DNA of 64,000 nucleotides from G965250275 sp965250275 (GTDB lineage: Bacteria; Pseudomonadota; Alphaproteobacteria; Rhodobacterales; Rhodobacteraceae), in NCBI GenBank assembly GCA_965250275.1, contig OZ252297.1, positions 1,612,001 through 1,676,000 on the forward strand. The letters run 5' to 3'. Below are positions 8,546 through 16,648 of the stretch, piece by piece (positions within the stretch are counted from its first letter, which is position 1; each line of letters opens with the position of its first letter). The notes under the pieces were generated by a model. It had not been told where the DNA came from. It worked only from the letters and a program-made list of their open reading frames with translations, and made no database searches. Made by a program: the position numbers and the translations under genes.

Positions 8546-9949
8546 TCAGAATTTTGACTCGATGCCGAGAGAGACCGAAAACTCTTGGATGTCGTAGCGG
8601 CTGTCGTTGGAGGACTTGCGACCGGCGCGCAAACGCAGCATCGGAGCGAACCCCGCATAGTCGTACTGGTCGAACAGCATGCTCACGTCGCCATAGATCG
8701 ATCGGTCCTGGCGTCCGCCGGGCACAAAAAACAGTCCTGACCGGAACACCGGGTAATCGGCATAGCCGAGCACGAGGCCTGCGCCGACGCGCATTGGTCC
8801 GATGGAGCGGCCAAACTCGTATGCCGTCCGGAGAGAGGCCGCCTGATAGGTGCCATTTGCGCGTTGGGCATTCGTGTCGCGCAGGGCCAACACCAGATGC
8901 ACCTGATCGCCATTCTTCAGTGGCTGTGTGAACCGGGCGCCCACACCATAGATTTCGGCGTCGTTGGTCAAGAACCGCGCGTTGTGTCGGTTTTCGATCA
9001 ATGCATCGACCCGCAGGATCTGTCCCCCGCGCAACCGCCAGCGACGCTCGCCACTCAGCCTGACGAAATCGTAGCTGCGATAGCCACCATACCACGACGT
9101 GCCATAAGCCAGATCGACAAAGCCGCTGTCGCCACTGTCCAGTTCTCCGATGGCAAAGGCGTGGCGCAGCGAGACTTCGGCATAGGTGGAATCAAAATCG
9201 GAATTGCGCAGCCATGGGGCTTGCGCCTGGGCGTCACTGCTCAGGGCGACGCGCTGAACGTATAGGCGCCCGCCCAACGTGGTGGCACTGCGCTGGTCGC
9301 CTCGCAATCGGTAAGTCGTGATGATGTCGGCCGTCGTGATCAGGCCGGACAACGCCTGAGCGGCCCCATTGAGCGTACCGGCGACCGGCACACCATCGAT
9401 GATTTGCAGTGCCGTGTCGGAGCCGTTGTTGACGTTGTTTGATGGCTTGAGGTCACCGCGAAACCGGAAGAACCAAGGGTTCTGGGCCCGAACAAGACGA
9501 TAGTCTTGTGCCACGCGCTCCTCGATCTCTTCGTTCGGTGCATGAATCGCGGTGCGACGGAGCCATATCTGGGAAAGCGTGTGGCGATTCTCACGATAGG
9601 AAAGCTGTGCGGCCAGTTGGGCCGCCTGAAACTTGGCATCGGAATTTTCGGAGAACCGGTATGCCTTGGCTGCGGCGCGCCGACCCAGATAGGGGTTGCC
9701 GCGGCGCGCATGCGCATTGGCGACAAGGTAGTAGACCCCCGCATCCCGCGGATTGGCCTGCAAGAGACCGCGCGCCACTTGTAGCGTGAGTTCCGGCTGG
9801 TCGGCCTGAAGCGCCTGCAACGCGAGTTGACGCCCTTCTTCCAGCGTCAGACGCTGTTCGGACTCGGCATGCGCCAAAAACGGCAGGAGCAACAGCCCTG
9901 CCGTGATGATGAGCTTATGGAACGGGCTGATCGCAGACCGGGTCGGCAT
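8546..9949 (-). CDS. Slam-like outer-membrane lipoprotein translocator (DUF560 type)
   Basis: A 467-residue protein with a signal peptide (about AHA-ESE), an N-terminal TPR-like helical domain of about 130 residues (ALQALQADQPELTLQVARG, VYYLVANAHARRGN), then a long beta-rich C-terminal region with alternating aromatic strands ending in SLGIESKF. The terminal Phe suits BAM-dependent insertion. TPR domain plus barrel of this size is the layout of surface lipoprotein assembly modulators (type XI secretion). The chosen start overlaps the upstream TbpB-like lipoprotein gene by 35 bases; a start 42 bases further upstream is possible. The pairing with a lipoprotein cargo supports the call. Confidence 0.78.
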   Translation of the reverse strand: MPTRSAISPFHKLIITAGLLLLPFLAHAESEQRLTLEEGRQLALQALQADQPELTLQVARGLLQANPRDAGVYYLVANAHARRGNPYLGRRAAAKAYRFSENSDAKFQAAQLAAQLSYRENRHTLSQIWLRRTAIHAPNEEIEERVAQDYRLVRAQNPWFFRFRGDLKPSNNVNNGSDTALQIIDGVPVAGTLNGAAQALSGLITTADIITTYRLRGDQRSATTLGGRLYVQRVALSSDAQAQAPWLRNSDFDSTYAEVSLRHAFAIGELDSGDSGFVDLAYGTSWYGGYRSYDFVRLSGERRWRLRGGQILRVDALIENRHNARFLTNDAEIYGVGARFTQPLKNGDQVHLVLALRDTNAQRANGTYQAASLRTAYEFGRSIGPMRVGAGLVLGYADYPVFRSGLFFVPGGRQDRSIYGDVSMLFDQYDYAGFAPMLRLRAGRKSSNDSRYDIQEFSVSLGIESKF

Positions 9950-10811
9950 TGGCGCTGCCACATTGCGAAAGGACAAACGCACCAAACTCAAGGGACCCGT
10001 TTCCGATGTGATCCGCAGCTGTCAGAGCGCCACCGACCGCAGAGGCGCCTCTGCCGCCGAAAACGCCGCCGTAATCCCCACGGTCCTGGTTGTCCGCGAC
10101 AGTGACATCGCCGGTGAACGTGCCATCGGACTGAATGCCAGTCGGGGCGAGGTCCAGGTTCACCACACTTTGCCCGCTATCAGCGATCACCCGGTTATAG
10201 ATGCGCCCGTTCACACGGTTGTCGGTGAAGTCGGCGTTGATGAAGATATCACCAGTGATCTCCGCAGCCTGAACCGGGCGGATATCATTTGGTGTGCCGG
10301 GTGCGACCGGCAACAGGTCGCCGCCATCTCCAGCGGTATTGAGAAGTCCCACATAGTTGCCTGCGTAACTCACGAGCCCGCCAGAAGGTGTCGAAGTGGG
10401 CGGGTCGTAACTGCCATTGCGGCCATAGGTGCCGCCGCCAAAGATGTATCCGAATTGACCACCGGTCATGACGGCGCCTGCGGTCACGCCATCGCGCTGA
10501 CGGACAAAGGCCGTCGTGTGGCGATCCAAAGAACCGTCTTGAGAGGTGTAGGCCTCATATCCCGGCACATCGAGGGCTGGCCGCCGACGATAAGACGCTT
10601 CGAAGGGCGTGTCGTCCAGTCCAACGCCGCGAACAATCAGAGTCTGGCTGACCGGGTCGTAGCTGAAGCCCGTCAGATCCGATGCGATCGTTTCCGGGAT
10701 CGTGGAACCCGTATCTCCACCGTCGCCGGTGTCGCCATCTGTGAAAGGATTTCCATCACTACATGCAGACAGCGCGGCAACCGCCACGAAACCCAGCCAA
10801 AACCGCTTCAT
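9915..10811 (-). CDS. TbpB-like surface lipoprotein, probable Slam cargo
   Basis: A 298-residue lipoprotein with lipobox ALSAC (Cys17) followed by a Gly/Asp/Thr-rich linker. The mature part is beta-rich. Near its end lies GGVFGGRGASAVGGALTA, which matches the C-terminal strand signature of transferrin-binding-protein-B-like barrel domains (a Phe-Gly turn followed by a GG pair). NADFTDNRVNGRIYNR resembles the first barrel strands of that fold. It is a single small barrel, far smaller than Neisseria TbpB. The coupled Slam-like gene suggests surface display. The ligand is unknown, and no TonB receptor is adjacent. Confidence 0.72.
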   Translation of the reverse strand: MKRFWLGFVAVAALSACSDGNPFTDGDTGDGGDTGSTIPETIASDLTGFSYDPVSQTLIVRGVGLDDTPFEASYRRRPALDVPGYEAYTSQDGSLDRHTTAFVRQRDGVTAGAVMTGGQFGYIFGGGTYGRNGSYDPPTSTPSGGLVSYAGNYVGLLNTAGDGGDLLPVAPGTPNDIRPVQAAEITGDIFINADFTDNRVNGRIYNRVIADSGQSVVNLDLAPTGIQSDGTFTGDVTVADNQDRGDYGGVFGGRGASAVGGALTAADHIGNGSLEFGAFVLSQCGSANADPVCDQPVP

Positions 10812-10927
10812 GTGCCCCAACCCTCGTTTTCAGGTTTTTGCCAGAATCCGCCGCGCGCCTGCAAAAGTCAACGAAAATGCGGCTTCTGATCGAAAAACGT
10901 GATTGGAAGGCTGCGCCGATATTGCGG

Positions 10928-10956
10928 TTCACGGACGGCCCGACCCCAGATATAGT
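10928..10956 (+). promoter_or_regulatory. candidate sigma-70 promoter for thyX
   Basis: TTCACG, a 17-base spacer and TATAGT lie with the -10 box about 42 bases before the thyX start. The -10 matches five of six consensus bases and the -35 four of six. Assignment is by pattern only. Confidence 0.4.
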
Positions 10957-10997
10957 GAGGTTCTCAAGAGATTCTTTGTCCGAAGAAGGAACCCCCA

Positions 10998-11906
10998 ATG
11001 TCGCTGTCTCCCGAGCAACAGGCCGAGATCGATGCCTTGCGTGCCGCCCCGCAGCCGACGCTGCGCACCGTGGCTCCGGGGATGGAGGCACACCTCTATT
11101 CTGCGCGACCGGTACTGGATCATGGCTTTGTGCGTGTGGTCGATTACATGGGCGACGATGCGGCGATTTGCCAAGCTGCGCGCGTGTCATACGGCAAAGG
11201 CACCAAGAGCGTTCAGAACGACGAAGGCTTGATCCGCTACCTGATGCGGCACTGGCACTCCACACCGTTCGAAATGTGCGAAATCAAACTGCATGTGAAG
11301 CTGCCGGTGTTCGTCGCCCGGCAGTGGATTCGCCATCGCACGGCGAATGTGAATGAGTATTCCGCCCGCTACTCGATTCTCGACCGGGAATTCTACATTC
11401 CGGCGCCCGAACATGTGAACGCGCAGTCTGTGGTGAACAATCAGGGACGGGGTGGCGTGCTGGAGGGGGACGAGGCGGCGCGGGTCCTCGAAATGCTCAA
11501 AACCGATAGCGCGCGGTGCTACGACAATTATGAGGCGATGATATCGCAGGACGGGCAGGAGGGCCTTGCACGCGAACTGGCCCGCATGAACCTGCCCGCC
11601 AACATCTATACGCAATGGTATTGGAAGGTGGACCTGCACAACCTCTTTCACTTTCTGCGCCTGCGCGCGGACGCGCATGCACAATTCGAGATCCGGGTTT
11701 ATGCCGACGCGATCTGCGAGATGGTGGCCGATTGGGTGCCTTTCGCATACCGGGCGTTTGAGGACTACCGCCTGGGTGCAGTGACCATGTCCGCACAAAT
11801 GGTCGACTGTATGCGGCGCATGCTGAAAGGCGAAGCCGTGACGCAGGACACCTCGGGTATGTCCGCGCGGGAATGGCGCGAGTTCGAAGAGATGATTGCA
11901 GAATAG
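10998..11906 (+). CDS. thyX: FAD-dependent thymidylate synthase
   Basis: A 302-residue flavin-dependent thymidylate synthase that methylates dUMP to dTMP using methylenetetrahydrofolate and reduced FAD. The ThyX signature RHR-N7-S is seen as RHRTANVNEYSAR (R112 to S122). Other family blocks are ARVSYGKGTK, RHWHSTPFEMCEIKLHVKLPVFVARQW and LPANIYTQWYWKVDLHNLFHFLRLR. Length and start are normal, with AAGGAA just upstream. It is a monocistronic-looking gene divergent from the TbpB-like lipoprotein. Presence of thyX implies thyA may be absent, but that cannot be checked here. Confidence 0.97.
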   Translation: MSLSPEQQAEIDALRAAPQPTLRTVAPGMEAHLYSARPVLDHGFVRVVDYMGDDAAICQAARVSYGKGTKSVQNDEGLIRYLMRHWHSTPFEMCEIKLHVKLPVFVARQWIRHRTANVNEYSARYSILDREFYIPAPEHVNAQSVVNNQGRGGVLEGDEAARVLEMLKTDSARCYDNYEAMISQDGQEGLARELARMNLPANIYTQWYWKVDLHNLFHFLRLRADAHAQFEIRVYADAICEMVADWVPFAYRAFEDYRLGAVTMSAQMVDCMRRMLKGEAVTQDTSGMSAREWREFEEMIAE

Positions 11907-12048
11907 TTGGTCTGTTTGGAGGCCAGGTTACTGGCCCGAAAGGTGCAGGTGCAGGTCTTGCCCACGCAATGGTCACGCCTCGGACAACTGCGCTTGCAAC
12001 CGCGAATTCAGTGCTTAGGTCGGTATTGACACAACGAGGAGAAGTCCC

Positions 12049-12366
12049 ATGCAAATTCAGGTCAACACCGACAACTTTATCCACGGTGACGAACGGGTTA
12101 TCGAAGTTGCAGAAGAAGCCGTCACGGCTGATCTGGGACATTTTTCAGATCGATTGACCCGCCTGGAAGTGCATTTGAAGGATCAAAACGCAGACAAACA
12201 TGGGCCGGAGCACATCCGCTGCACAATCGAAGCGCGCCCGAGGGGGATGGACCCGATGGCCGCACACCATGATGCCGCAGATATCCGCTCGGCGCTTCGC
12301 GGCGCGGCCAAGACGCTGCGCGCGCGCTTATCCAGCAGTTTCGAAAAACGCGATCCGCACAGATAG
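12049..12366 (+). CDS. short HPF/RaiA-family ribosome-associated protein
   Basis: A 105-residue protein with the sigma-54-modulation/HPF fold pattern: MQIQVNTDNF at the N-terminus, a helix VIEVAEEAVTADLGHFSDRLTRLEVHLKD, a strand IRCTIEARPRG, and the final helix DAADIRSALRGAAKTLRARLSSSFEK. HPF proteins bind the 30S decoding site and promote hibernation in stationary phase. It lacks the C-terminal dimerisation domain of long HPF, so it resembles RaiA or short HPF. A second, standard hpf gene probably exists elsewhere in the genome (inference). Confidence 0.82.
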   Translation: MQIQVNTDNFIHGDERVIEVAEEAVTADLGHFSDRLTRLEVHLKDQNADKHGPEHIRCTIEARPRGMDPMAAHHDAADIRSALRGAAKTLRARLSSSFEKRDPHR

Positions 12367-12424
12367 TCATTGCATAAGTGTCGGCGCCAACCCTTTGGTT
12401 GCGCCCGGCTAGCAACGAGGCAGA

Positions 12425-12445
12425 TGTATAGCATTCGTCTATACA
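12425..12445. promoter_or_regulatory. operator-like inverted repeat TGTATAG-N7-CTATACA
   Basis: Two perfect 7-bp arms around a seven-base spacer give a 21-bp, two-helical-turn palindrome ending 29 bases before the next start codon. This geometry is typical of a dimeric repressor site such as those of GntR or LacI families. No regulator gene is adjacent. Confidence 0.45.
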
Positions 12446-12474
12446 AAGTGTCATGAGTCCGTTACAATCGGGCC

Positions 12475-12771
12475 ATGACACGTTGGTTTCTCACATCCGC
12501 ACTGCTGGTGCTTGCACCCTTTACAGTTCAGGCGGCCTCGCCGATTGCAGAGGTGATTTGCGCCCCGTCGCCGGATATGGACGCAAAGCTAAAGTCTCAA
12601 TTCGGTGCGAAACGCCAGGCCTCCGGAATTCGCTCTCCGCAACAGGTCATGGAGATCTGGACTGCGCAGAACGGCGATTGGACGATGATTGTCCGGTATG
12701 CAGCAGGCACGTCTTGTATCGTTGCGATGGGGGATCATTGGGTTCAAGCCGAGGCCGAAAATCCCGCCTGA
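12475..12771 (+). CDS. small secreted hypothetical protein
   Basis: A 98-residue protein with a signal peptide (cleavage about VQA-ASP). The mature part of about 80 residues has two cysteines (EVICAPS and GTSCIVAMG) that could form a disulfide, and a strand WTMIVRYAAGTSCIVAMGDHW near the end. I do not recognise the family. Its start lies just after an operator-like palindrome, so its expression is probably controlled. Confidence 0.65.
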   Translation: MTRWFLTSALLVLAPFTVQAASPIAEVICAPSPDMDAKLKSQFGAKRQASGIRSPQQVMEIWTAQNGDWTMIVRYAAGTSCIVAMGDHWVQAEAENPA

Positions 12772-12838
12772 TCCGACCAAAATCGCGCAAGAAGCTATCC
12801 ACGGCGGCGGTCAAGGACGCGGAAGACTGCCCGTACAG

Positions 12839-12868
12839 AAAAAACCAGCCCCGATGGGGGTCCGGGGC
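12839..12868 (-). terminator. intrinsic terminator of cspA
   Basis: On the minus strand GCCCCG and CGGGGC form a 6-bp stem with a nine-base loop, followed by GG and six T residues. It lies 18 bases after the cspA stop. Confidence 0.75.
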
Positions 12869-12886
12869 ATGGTTGCGAGGCTAAAG

Positions 12887-13093
12887 TCAGAGTGGTTTGA
12901 GGTCGGCTGCCATCTGACGGCCGTCACGACCGTCCTGCAGTTCAAAGGCCACTTTCTGGTTGTCGGCCAGGCCCGTCAGGCCAGACCGCTCCACGGCTGA
13001 GATATGCACAAACACATCTTTGCCGCCTTCGTCGGGTGCGATGAAACCGTACCCCTTTGTCGTATTAAACCATTTCACGGTGCCGGTCGGCAT
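12887..13093 (-). CDS. cspA: cold-shock protein (CspA family)
   Basis: A 68-residue single cold-shock domain that binds single-stranded nucleic acid and acts as an RNA chaperone. The RNP1 motif KGYGFI and RNP2 motif VFVHI are intact, as is the N-terminal GTVKWFN. AAGGAG stands eight bases before the start. A leader of up to 196 bases separates it from the divergent ArsC-like gene, enough for the long 5' UTR common in cold-inducible csp genes. Cold induction itself is not shown by sequence. An intrinsic terminator follows. Confidence 0.95.
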   Translation of the reverse strand: MPTGTVKWFNTTKGYGFIAPDEGGKDVFVHISAVERSGLTGLADNQKVAFELQDGRDGRQMAADLKPL

Positions 13094-13289
13094 GTCCCGT
13101 GTCTCCTTCTACCTTTGTCCTGACTCCGGCGACGTGCCAGAGCGAATGCAGGCGCACCCGCAGTGCCAGACCAAAGCCTCTGTGCGAATGTCCTAACGTA
13201 AAGATTGCATCGCGCGACCGAAAATCAAGGATCAGGGGGTGCGTTTTCGGATGCTGACGGTTATTTGAGCGGTTCAGAAAGGGTCTGCC

Positions 13290-13622
13290 ATGAAGTTGTA
13301 TGGGCTAAAAACCTGTGACACATGCCGCAAGGCGTTGAAATCACACCCGGATGCCGAGTTTGTTGATGTCAGGGCCGCGGGTGTGCCTGGTGCGCTTCTC
13401 GACAGAGCATTTGCACAATTTGGCGCCGCGCTGGTCAACACGCGTTCGACCACGTGGCGTGGCTTGTCAGAAACGGAACGTCAGATGAGCCCCGTCGACG
13501 CAATCGCCGCGCATCCAACGCTGATGAAACGCCCGCTGATTGTCGACGGCGACACGCTTTATCTGGGCTGGGGCCCCGAAACCCAAAACGCGCTGCGCGA
13601 CAGCAATTCGAAGGGCTCATGA
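13290..13622 (+). CDS. ArsC/Spx-like thioredoxin-fold protein
   Basis: A 110-residue protein of the ArsC/Spx/YffB family: MKLYGLKTCDTCRKAL carries a CxxC (C9, C12), and the typical TLMKRPLIVDGDTLYLGWGPE segment follows. The cis-proline region after MKRP is conserved. The first cysteine would be the catalytic one if it is a glutathione-dependent reductase. No arsenic genes are nearby, so a general redox or YffB-like role is more likely than arsenate resistance. Confidence 0.82.
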   Translation: MKLYGLKTCDTCRKALKSHPDAEFVDVRAAGVPGALLDRAFAQFGAALVNTRSTTWRGLSETERQMSPVDAIAAHPTLMKRPLIVDGDTLYLGWGPETQNALRDSNSKGS

Positions 13623-13623
13623 T

Positions 13624-13992
13624 ATGCGCAATGCCGCACTTGTTCTTGGGCTGATCGCGGGCCTTGGCGGGATGGTCGTTGGATTCTTCAGCTTTGGCTA
13701 CATCACGGTGATCGAGTCCTGGGGCGAAATCGAAGGCGTGGCTGAGCAGGTCGAAGATCAGCAGCTTGTTATGGTCATGTCTATCGTCGCGCCATTGCTG
13801 GCGCTGGTTGGTGGCGCCATGGCACGCGCTCGCGCCTTATGGGGCGGGTTGCTCATGCTGGCCTCCGCCGCAGGGATGTACACAGCCTTTGGTTTCGGGG
13901 TCTTCACGATGTTCCCGATCGTGTTCGCCGGCGTTGGCGGGCTACTTGCACTTGCGGCCGGAAAACCCGACGAACCGCAGGCTCATTTCTAG
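13624..13992 (+). CDS. small polytopic membrane protein
   Basis: A 122-residue protein with about four hydrophobic segments (LVLGLIAGLGGMVVGFFSFG, VMVMSIVAPLLALVGGAMA, GGLLMLASAAGMYTAFGFGVF, FPIVFAGVGGLLALAAG). The family is not recognised. The ATG one base after the ArsC-like stop is taken as the start because it begins directly at the first hydrophobic segment. Its stop shares the palindrome CTAG with the stop of the convergent doxX-like gene. Confidence 0.65.
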   Translation: MRNAALVLGLIAGLGGMVVGFFSFGYITVIESWGEIEGVAEQVEDQQLVMVMSIVAPLLALVGGAMARARALWGGLLMLASAAGMYTAFGFGVFTMFPIVFAGVGGLLALAAGKPDEPQAHF

Positions 13993-14537
13993 CTGAGACG
14001 TCCCATCCACCGGTCCAGCGACAGCGGACCGGCACCCTTGATCACGATGATCAGCAAAACAGTAATCCAGAGCAGCCTCTGATCGGCGATAACGCTGTCC
14101 GGAACGCTGTTGAACCACCCCCCGAGACTTTTTGGATCGCTCGCACCATGCAGGAAGACATCCGTGGCGGTCTGTACGATGACAAACCCGATCATCCCGA
14201 CGGCGGCCAAACGCGTCAGCAGGCCCACCACGATCAACGCGGGCAGAATGAACTCGGCCCAGGTTCCCAGCACGGCCACAAACCAATAGTAGATCCCAAG
14301 CTGCGAACTGTCGTAGCTGACCGCTTCCATCGCTTTGGGGAACATCTGGACATACGCCCCGTCCGACGGAAACAGGAAACCAAAGACGCCGCTACCAAGC
14401 TTCGTGAGCGCAGATTTCCAGAAGTAGAACAGCAGGATCGCGGCAAACACGAAGCGTGCCAATGTTGGCAGCAGCCAATCCCCCCAACGGTCGATGCGAT
14501 CAAAGACGGCGTTGTGCAGCGATATGAGCGTGTTCAT
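13989..14537 (-). CDS. DoxX-family membrane protein of the MNIO/bufferin operon
   Basis: A 182-residue DoxX-family membrane protein with about four transmembrane segments (FVFAAILLFYFW, LGTWAEFILPALIVVGLLTRL, VGMIGFVIVQTATD, LLWITVLLIIVIKGAG). In DUF2282-DUF692-DUF2063 operons a DoxX gene commonly comes last (BufD or HvfD) and is thought to help with redox or export steps of the copper-binding peptide. It starts one base after the DUF2063 gene. The role in peptide maturation is inferred from operon membership. Confidence 0.88.
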   Translation of the reverse strand: MNTLISLHNAVFDRIDRWGDWLLPTLARFVFAAILLFYFWKSALTKLGSGVFGFLFPSDGAYVQMFPKAMEAVSYDSSQLGIYYWFVAVLGTWAEFILPALIVVGLLTRLAAVGMIGFVIVQTATDVFLHGASDPKSLGGWFNSVPDSVIADQRLLWITVLLIIVIKGAGPLSLDRWMGRLS

Positions 14538-14538
14538 G

Positions 14539-15297
14539 TCAGGGGTCTTTCATAGTCATTGAAGTGATGGCGCCGCCTTGCAGCAGCAGTGTCAGCGGAG
14601 CTGAAAGGTCGAAGTCCGGGTGGCTGGTCGTCACGGCGTCGACGGCTTCACCAATCGTTCGGCCTTTTGCCATTTCAGCGATCCAGTCGGCGCCGCCCGC
14701 AGGGAGCGGGTGCGGTGCTGGATCAAACTCTGGCCGGACGATCAAAACATCCTGCGGTGTTGGCGCCGGTTTCGGCGCGTCCGCGACCGTGTTGAAACGC
14801 CAGATGTCATAGATGGGCCAGTCCGAGCGGACAACGATCGCGGATGGTGCAAAGCCCAGTTGGGTTTGCATGAGCAGTTCGGGTGCAGTCAGCGCCAGCA
14901 TACCGGTATCGATCGGGCGCGCATCTGCCGCGTGGTACGACCGACGCAAAGCCAGTTCCAACCGCGCCACATCCGGAAGGTATCCCAGATGATCCAGTTG
15001 TTTCATACCGGCGATGAAGTCGGGGAACTCCTCACCATAGAACATCATCAACTGTGATTTCGGAGGGTGGGCCCGCAGGTAGAGGCCGGCGAGACCGTCC
15101 ATATTCTGTTGACCGAGAAGTTTGGCCACAACCGGAAACGCGGTGTGCATCGCTTCGGTCAGAGAAACAGCGACGTTGTTGCGGTAGACGTTGAAGCGGC
15201 GCCCTGCCGGGGCCCCTTGTCCGTCGCTCAGGCCTTCGGGAACCGGTTGAGCCGGGTCCAGTATCGCGTGACGAAAAAGATCTTGGGAAACTGTCAT
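14539..15297 (-). CDS. DUF2063 partner protein of the MNIO enzyme (BufC/HvfC-like)
   Basis: A 252-residue protein with the DUF2063 N-terminal domain (FRHAILDPAQPVPEGL, RRFNVYRNNVAVSLTEAMHTAFPVV, FYGEEFPDFIAGM, YLPDVARLELALRRSYHA) and a C-terminal domain with WRFNTV and a PDFDLSAPLTLLLQGGAIT end. In characterised systems this protein forms a complex with the DUF692 enzyme and delivers the precursor peptide. Older annotation calls it a putative DNA-binding protein, which is misleading. It overlaps the enzyme gene by four bases. Confidence 0.9.
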   Translation of the reverse strand: MTVSQDLFRHAILDPAQPVPEGLSDGQGAPAGRRFNVYRNNVAVSLTEAMHTAFPVVAKLLGQQNMDGLAGLYLRAHPPKSQLMMFYGEEFPDFIAGMKQLDHLGYLPDVARLELALRRSYHAADARPIDTGMLALTAPELLMQTQLGFAPSAIVVRSDWPIYDIWRFNTVADAPKPAPTPQDVLIVRPEFDPAPHPLPAGGADWIAEMAKGRTIGEAVDAVTTSHPDFDLSAPLTLLLQGGAITSMTMKDP

Positions 15298-16148
15298 GCC
15301 GCCGTCTGCATCAACGCCGATGCCGCGCGCTTGGCGTCCGCCTCAAGCTCTGGCCAATCCGGAACGTCGTTGTCCCATTCAACAAGAATGGGCTTTGGCC
15401 CGGTGCGCTCCAGTGTGTTTTCCAGAAGTGCCCAGACCGGATCGACAACCGGGCTGCCATGGCTGTCGATCAGCAGCGGCGCACCATGGTCATCCTCGTC
15501 CTCGTCGTGACCACCGACGTGGATTTCTCCCACGTGGGCAAGTGGATAGGCGTCAATGTAGTCTTTCGGTCCGTAGCCAAGATTTGTCGCGGAAACAAAG
15601 ACGTTGTTCACGTCCAACAGCAATCCGCATCCCGTCCTGCGCACCAGCTCGGTAAGAAAATCGGTCTCGGACCATGTGCTTTCGTCAAACGCCAAATAGC
15701 TGGATGGGTTCTCCAGCAGCATTTGTCGTCCCAGAGTGGTCTGCACCTGATCGATATGCTCGGCCACACGCTGCAGCGTCGCATCTGTGTAGGGCAGGGG
15801 CAGCAGGTCGTTCAGAAAATCCGTGTCATGGGTAGACCATGCAAGATGCTCGGAAAAGCTGGCCGGGTTGAGCCAGCCAATCAGTTTCTTGAGCCGGGCG
15901 AGGTGGCCCGTGTCAAGCGCGCCTTCGCCGCCGATGGAGAGGCCGACACCGTGCACCGAGATGGGGAAGCGATCGCGCAGATGGCGCAGCTGTGCCAGGG
16001 GCCGACCGCCATCGCCCATATAATTCTCTGCGTGGATCTCCAGCCACTTCACAGCGCCGGGATCGCCGCAGATGTCATTGAAATGCTGGGCCTTGTAACC
16101 GACACCTGGGGCGGCGGGCAGACAGTCGAAACGAGCGGAGTCCAGCAT
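15294..16148 (-). CDS. multinuclear non-heme iron oxidase (MNIO, DUF692; BufB/HvfB-like)
   Basis: A 284-residue DUF692 TIM-barrel enzyme. Family metal-binding positions are visible: EIHAENYM (E37, H39), SVHGVGLS (H66), SEHLAW (E100, H101), LLENPSSY (E146), LLDVNN (D179), GEIHVGGH (H210, H214) and VEWDND. MNIOs use two or three irons and O2 to rewrite cysteine or other residues in precursor peptides; the bufferin/oxazolin members make copper-chelating thio-oxazole-type groups from cysteines. The cysteine-rich DUF2282 peptide directly upstream is the expected substrate. Confidence 0.93.
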   Translation of the reverse strand: MLDSARFDCLPAAPGVGYKAQHFNDICGDPGAVKWLEIHAENYMGDGGRPLAQLRHLRDRFPISVHGVGLSIGGEGALDTGHLARLKKLIGWLNPASFSEHLAWSTHDTDFLNDLLPLPYTDATLQRVAEHIDQVQTTLGRQMLLENPSSYLAFDESTWSETDFLTELVRRTGCGLLLDVNNVFVSATNLGYGPKDYIDAYPLAHVGEIHVGGHDEDEDDHGAPLLIDSHGSPVVDPVWALLENTLERTGPKPILVEWDNDVPDWPELEADAKRAASALMQTAA

Positions 16149-16216
16149 GTCGGAGCCTGTCGGTTGGTCGGTCCGAGATCGGGCGGCCGAACGAATCCGG
16201 CCGCCGCGAAGTCAGC

Positions 16217-16519
16217 TTATGCAGGCAGGTCGCGGTCCAGCGCTTCCAGCGAACCTTTGCGGGCCTCGCCATTTGCCATCGCGGGCAGTTCCATGCTCTC
16301 GCAGGTTCCTGCGTCAACAAGCGTCCAGGCGTTGCCTTGGTAATCAACGGTGGAGGTGCCGGCGCAGGTGGTGCCGGGGCCTGCGGCACAGTCGTTTTGA
16401 CCGGCGAGGCTCACACCATAGCATTTCTCCTTCGCCTGAGCGCTTGCCGTTGTGGCTTGCGCGGCCAGAGCCGCAGCAACAGCGCTGGCGACTGCGAGAG
16501 TTTTCATTGTGTTCGACAT
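16217..16519 (-). CDS. DUF2282 RiPP precursor peptide (bufferin/oxazolin type)
   Basis: A 100-residue precursor with an N-terminal Sec signal (about residues 1-28, ending ASAQA) rather than a cytosolic leader. The core has four cysteines (C33, C44, C52, C73) in KEKCYGVSLAGQNDCAAG, TTCAGTS and GTCESM, the usual DUF2282 pattern. In studied homologues the central cysteines are modified by the MNIO enzyme and the peptide binds copper after export. The tail after C73 is polar and less constrained. AAGGGA stands eight bases before the start. First gene of the four-gene operon. Confidence 0.92.
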   Translation of the reverse strand: MSNTMKTLAVASAVAAALAAQATTASAQAKEKCYGVSLAGQNDCAAGPGTTCAGTSTVDYQGNAWTLVDAGTCESMELPAMANGEARKGSLEALDRDLPA

Positions 16520-16648
16520 CTCAGATATCCCTTGTGTTGGTGGACAGTGTCTGTGGTGACAAGTGATACATTAGACAATCCACCGCGCCAGTTTAACTCA
16601 CAGGAGTGTGTCTCACGAGCCCGTCAAATTCCGTCATCCGCGACCAGA

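Noticed and set aside
11921..11936. Hairpin GGCCAG-GTTA-CTGGCC after thyX as a terminator
   Set aside because: The stem has only six pairs and no T-tract follows.
12383..12405. Hairpin GGCGCCAACC/GGTTGCGCC after the HPF-like gene as a terminator
   Set aside because: It has a bulge and is followed by CGGCTAGC without T residues, so termination is not supported.
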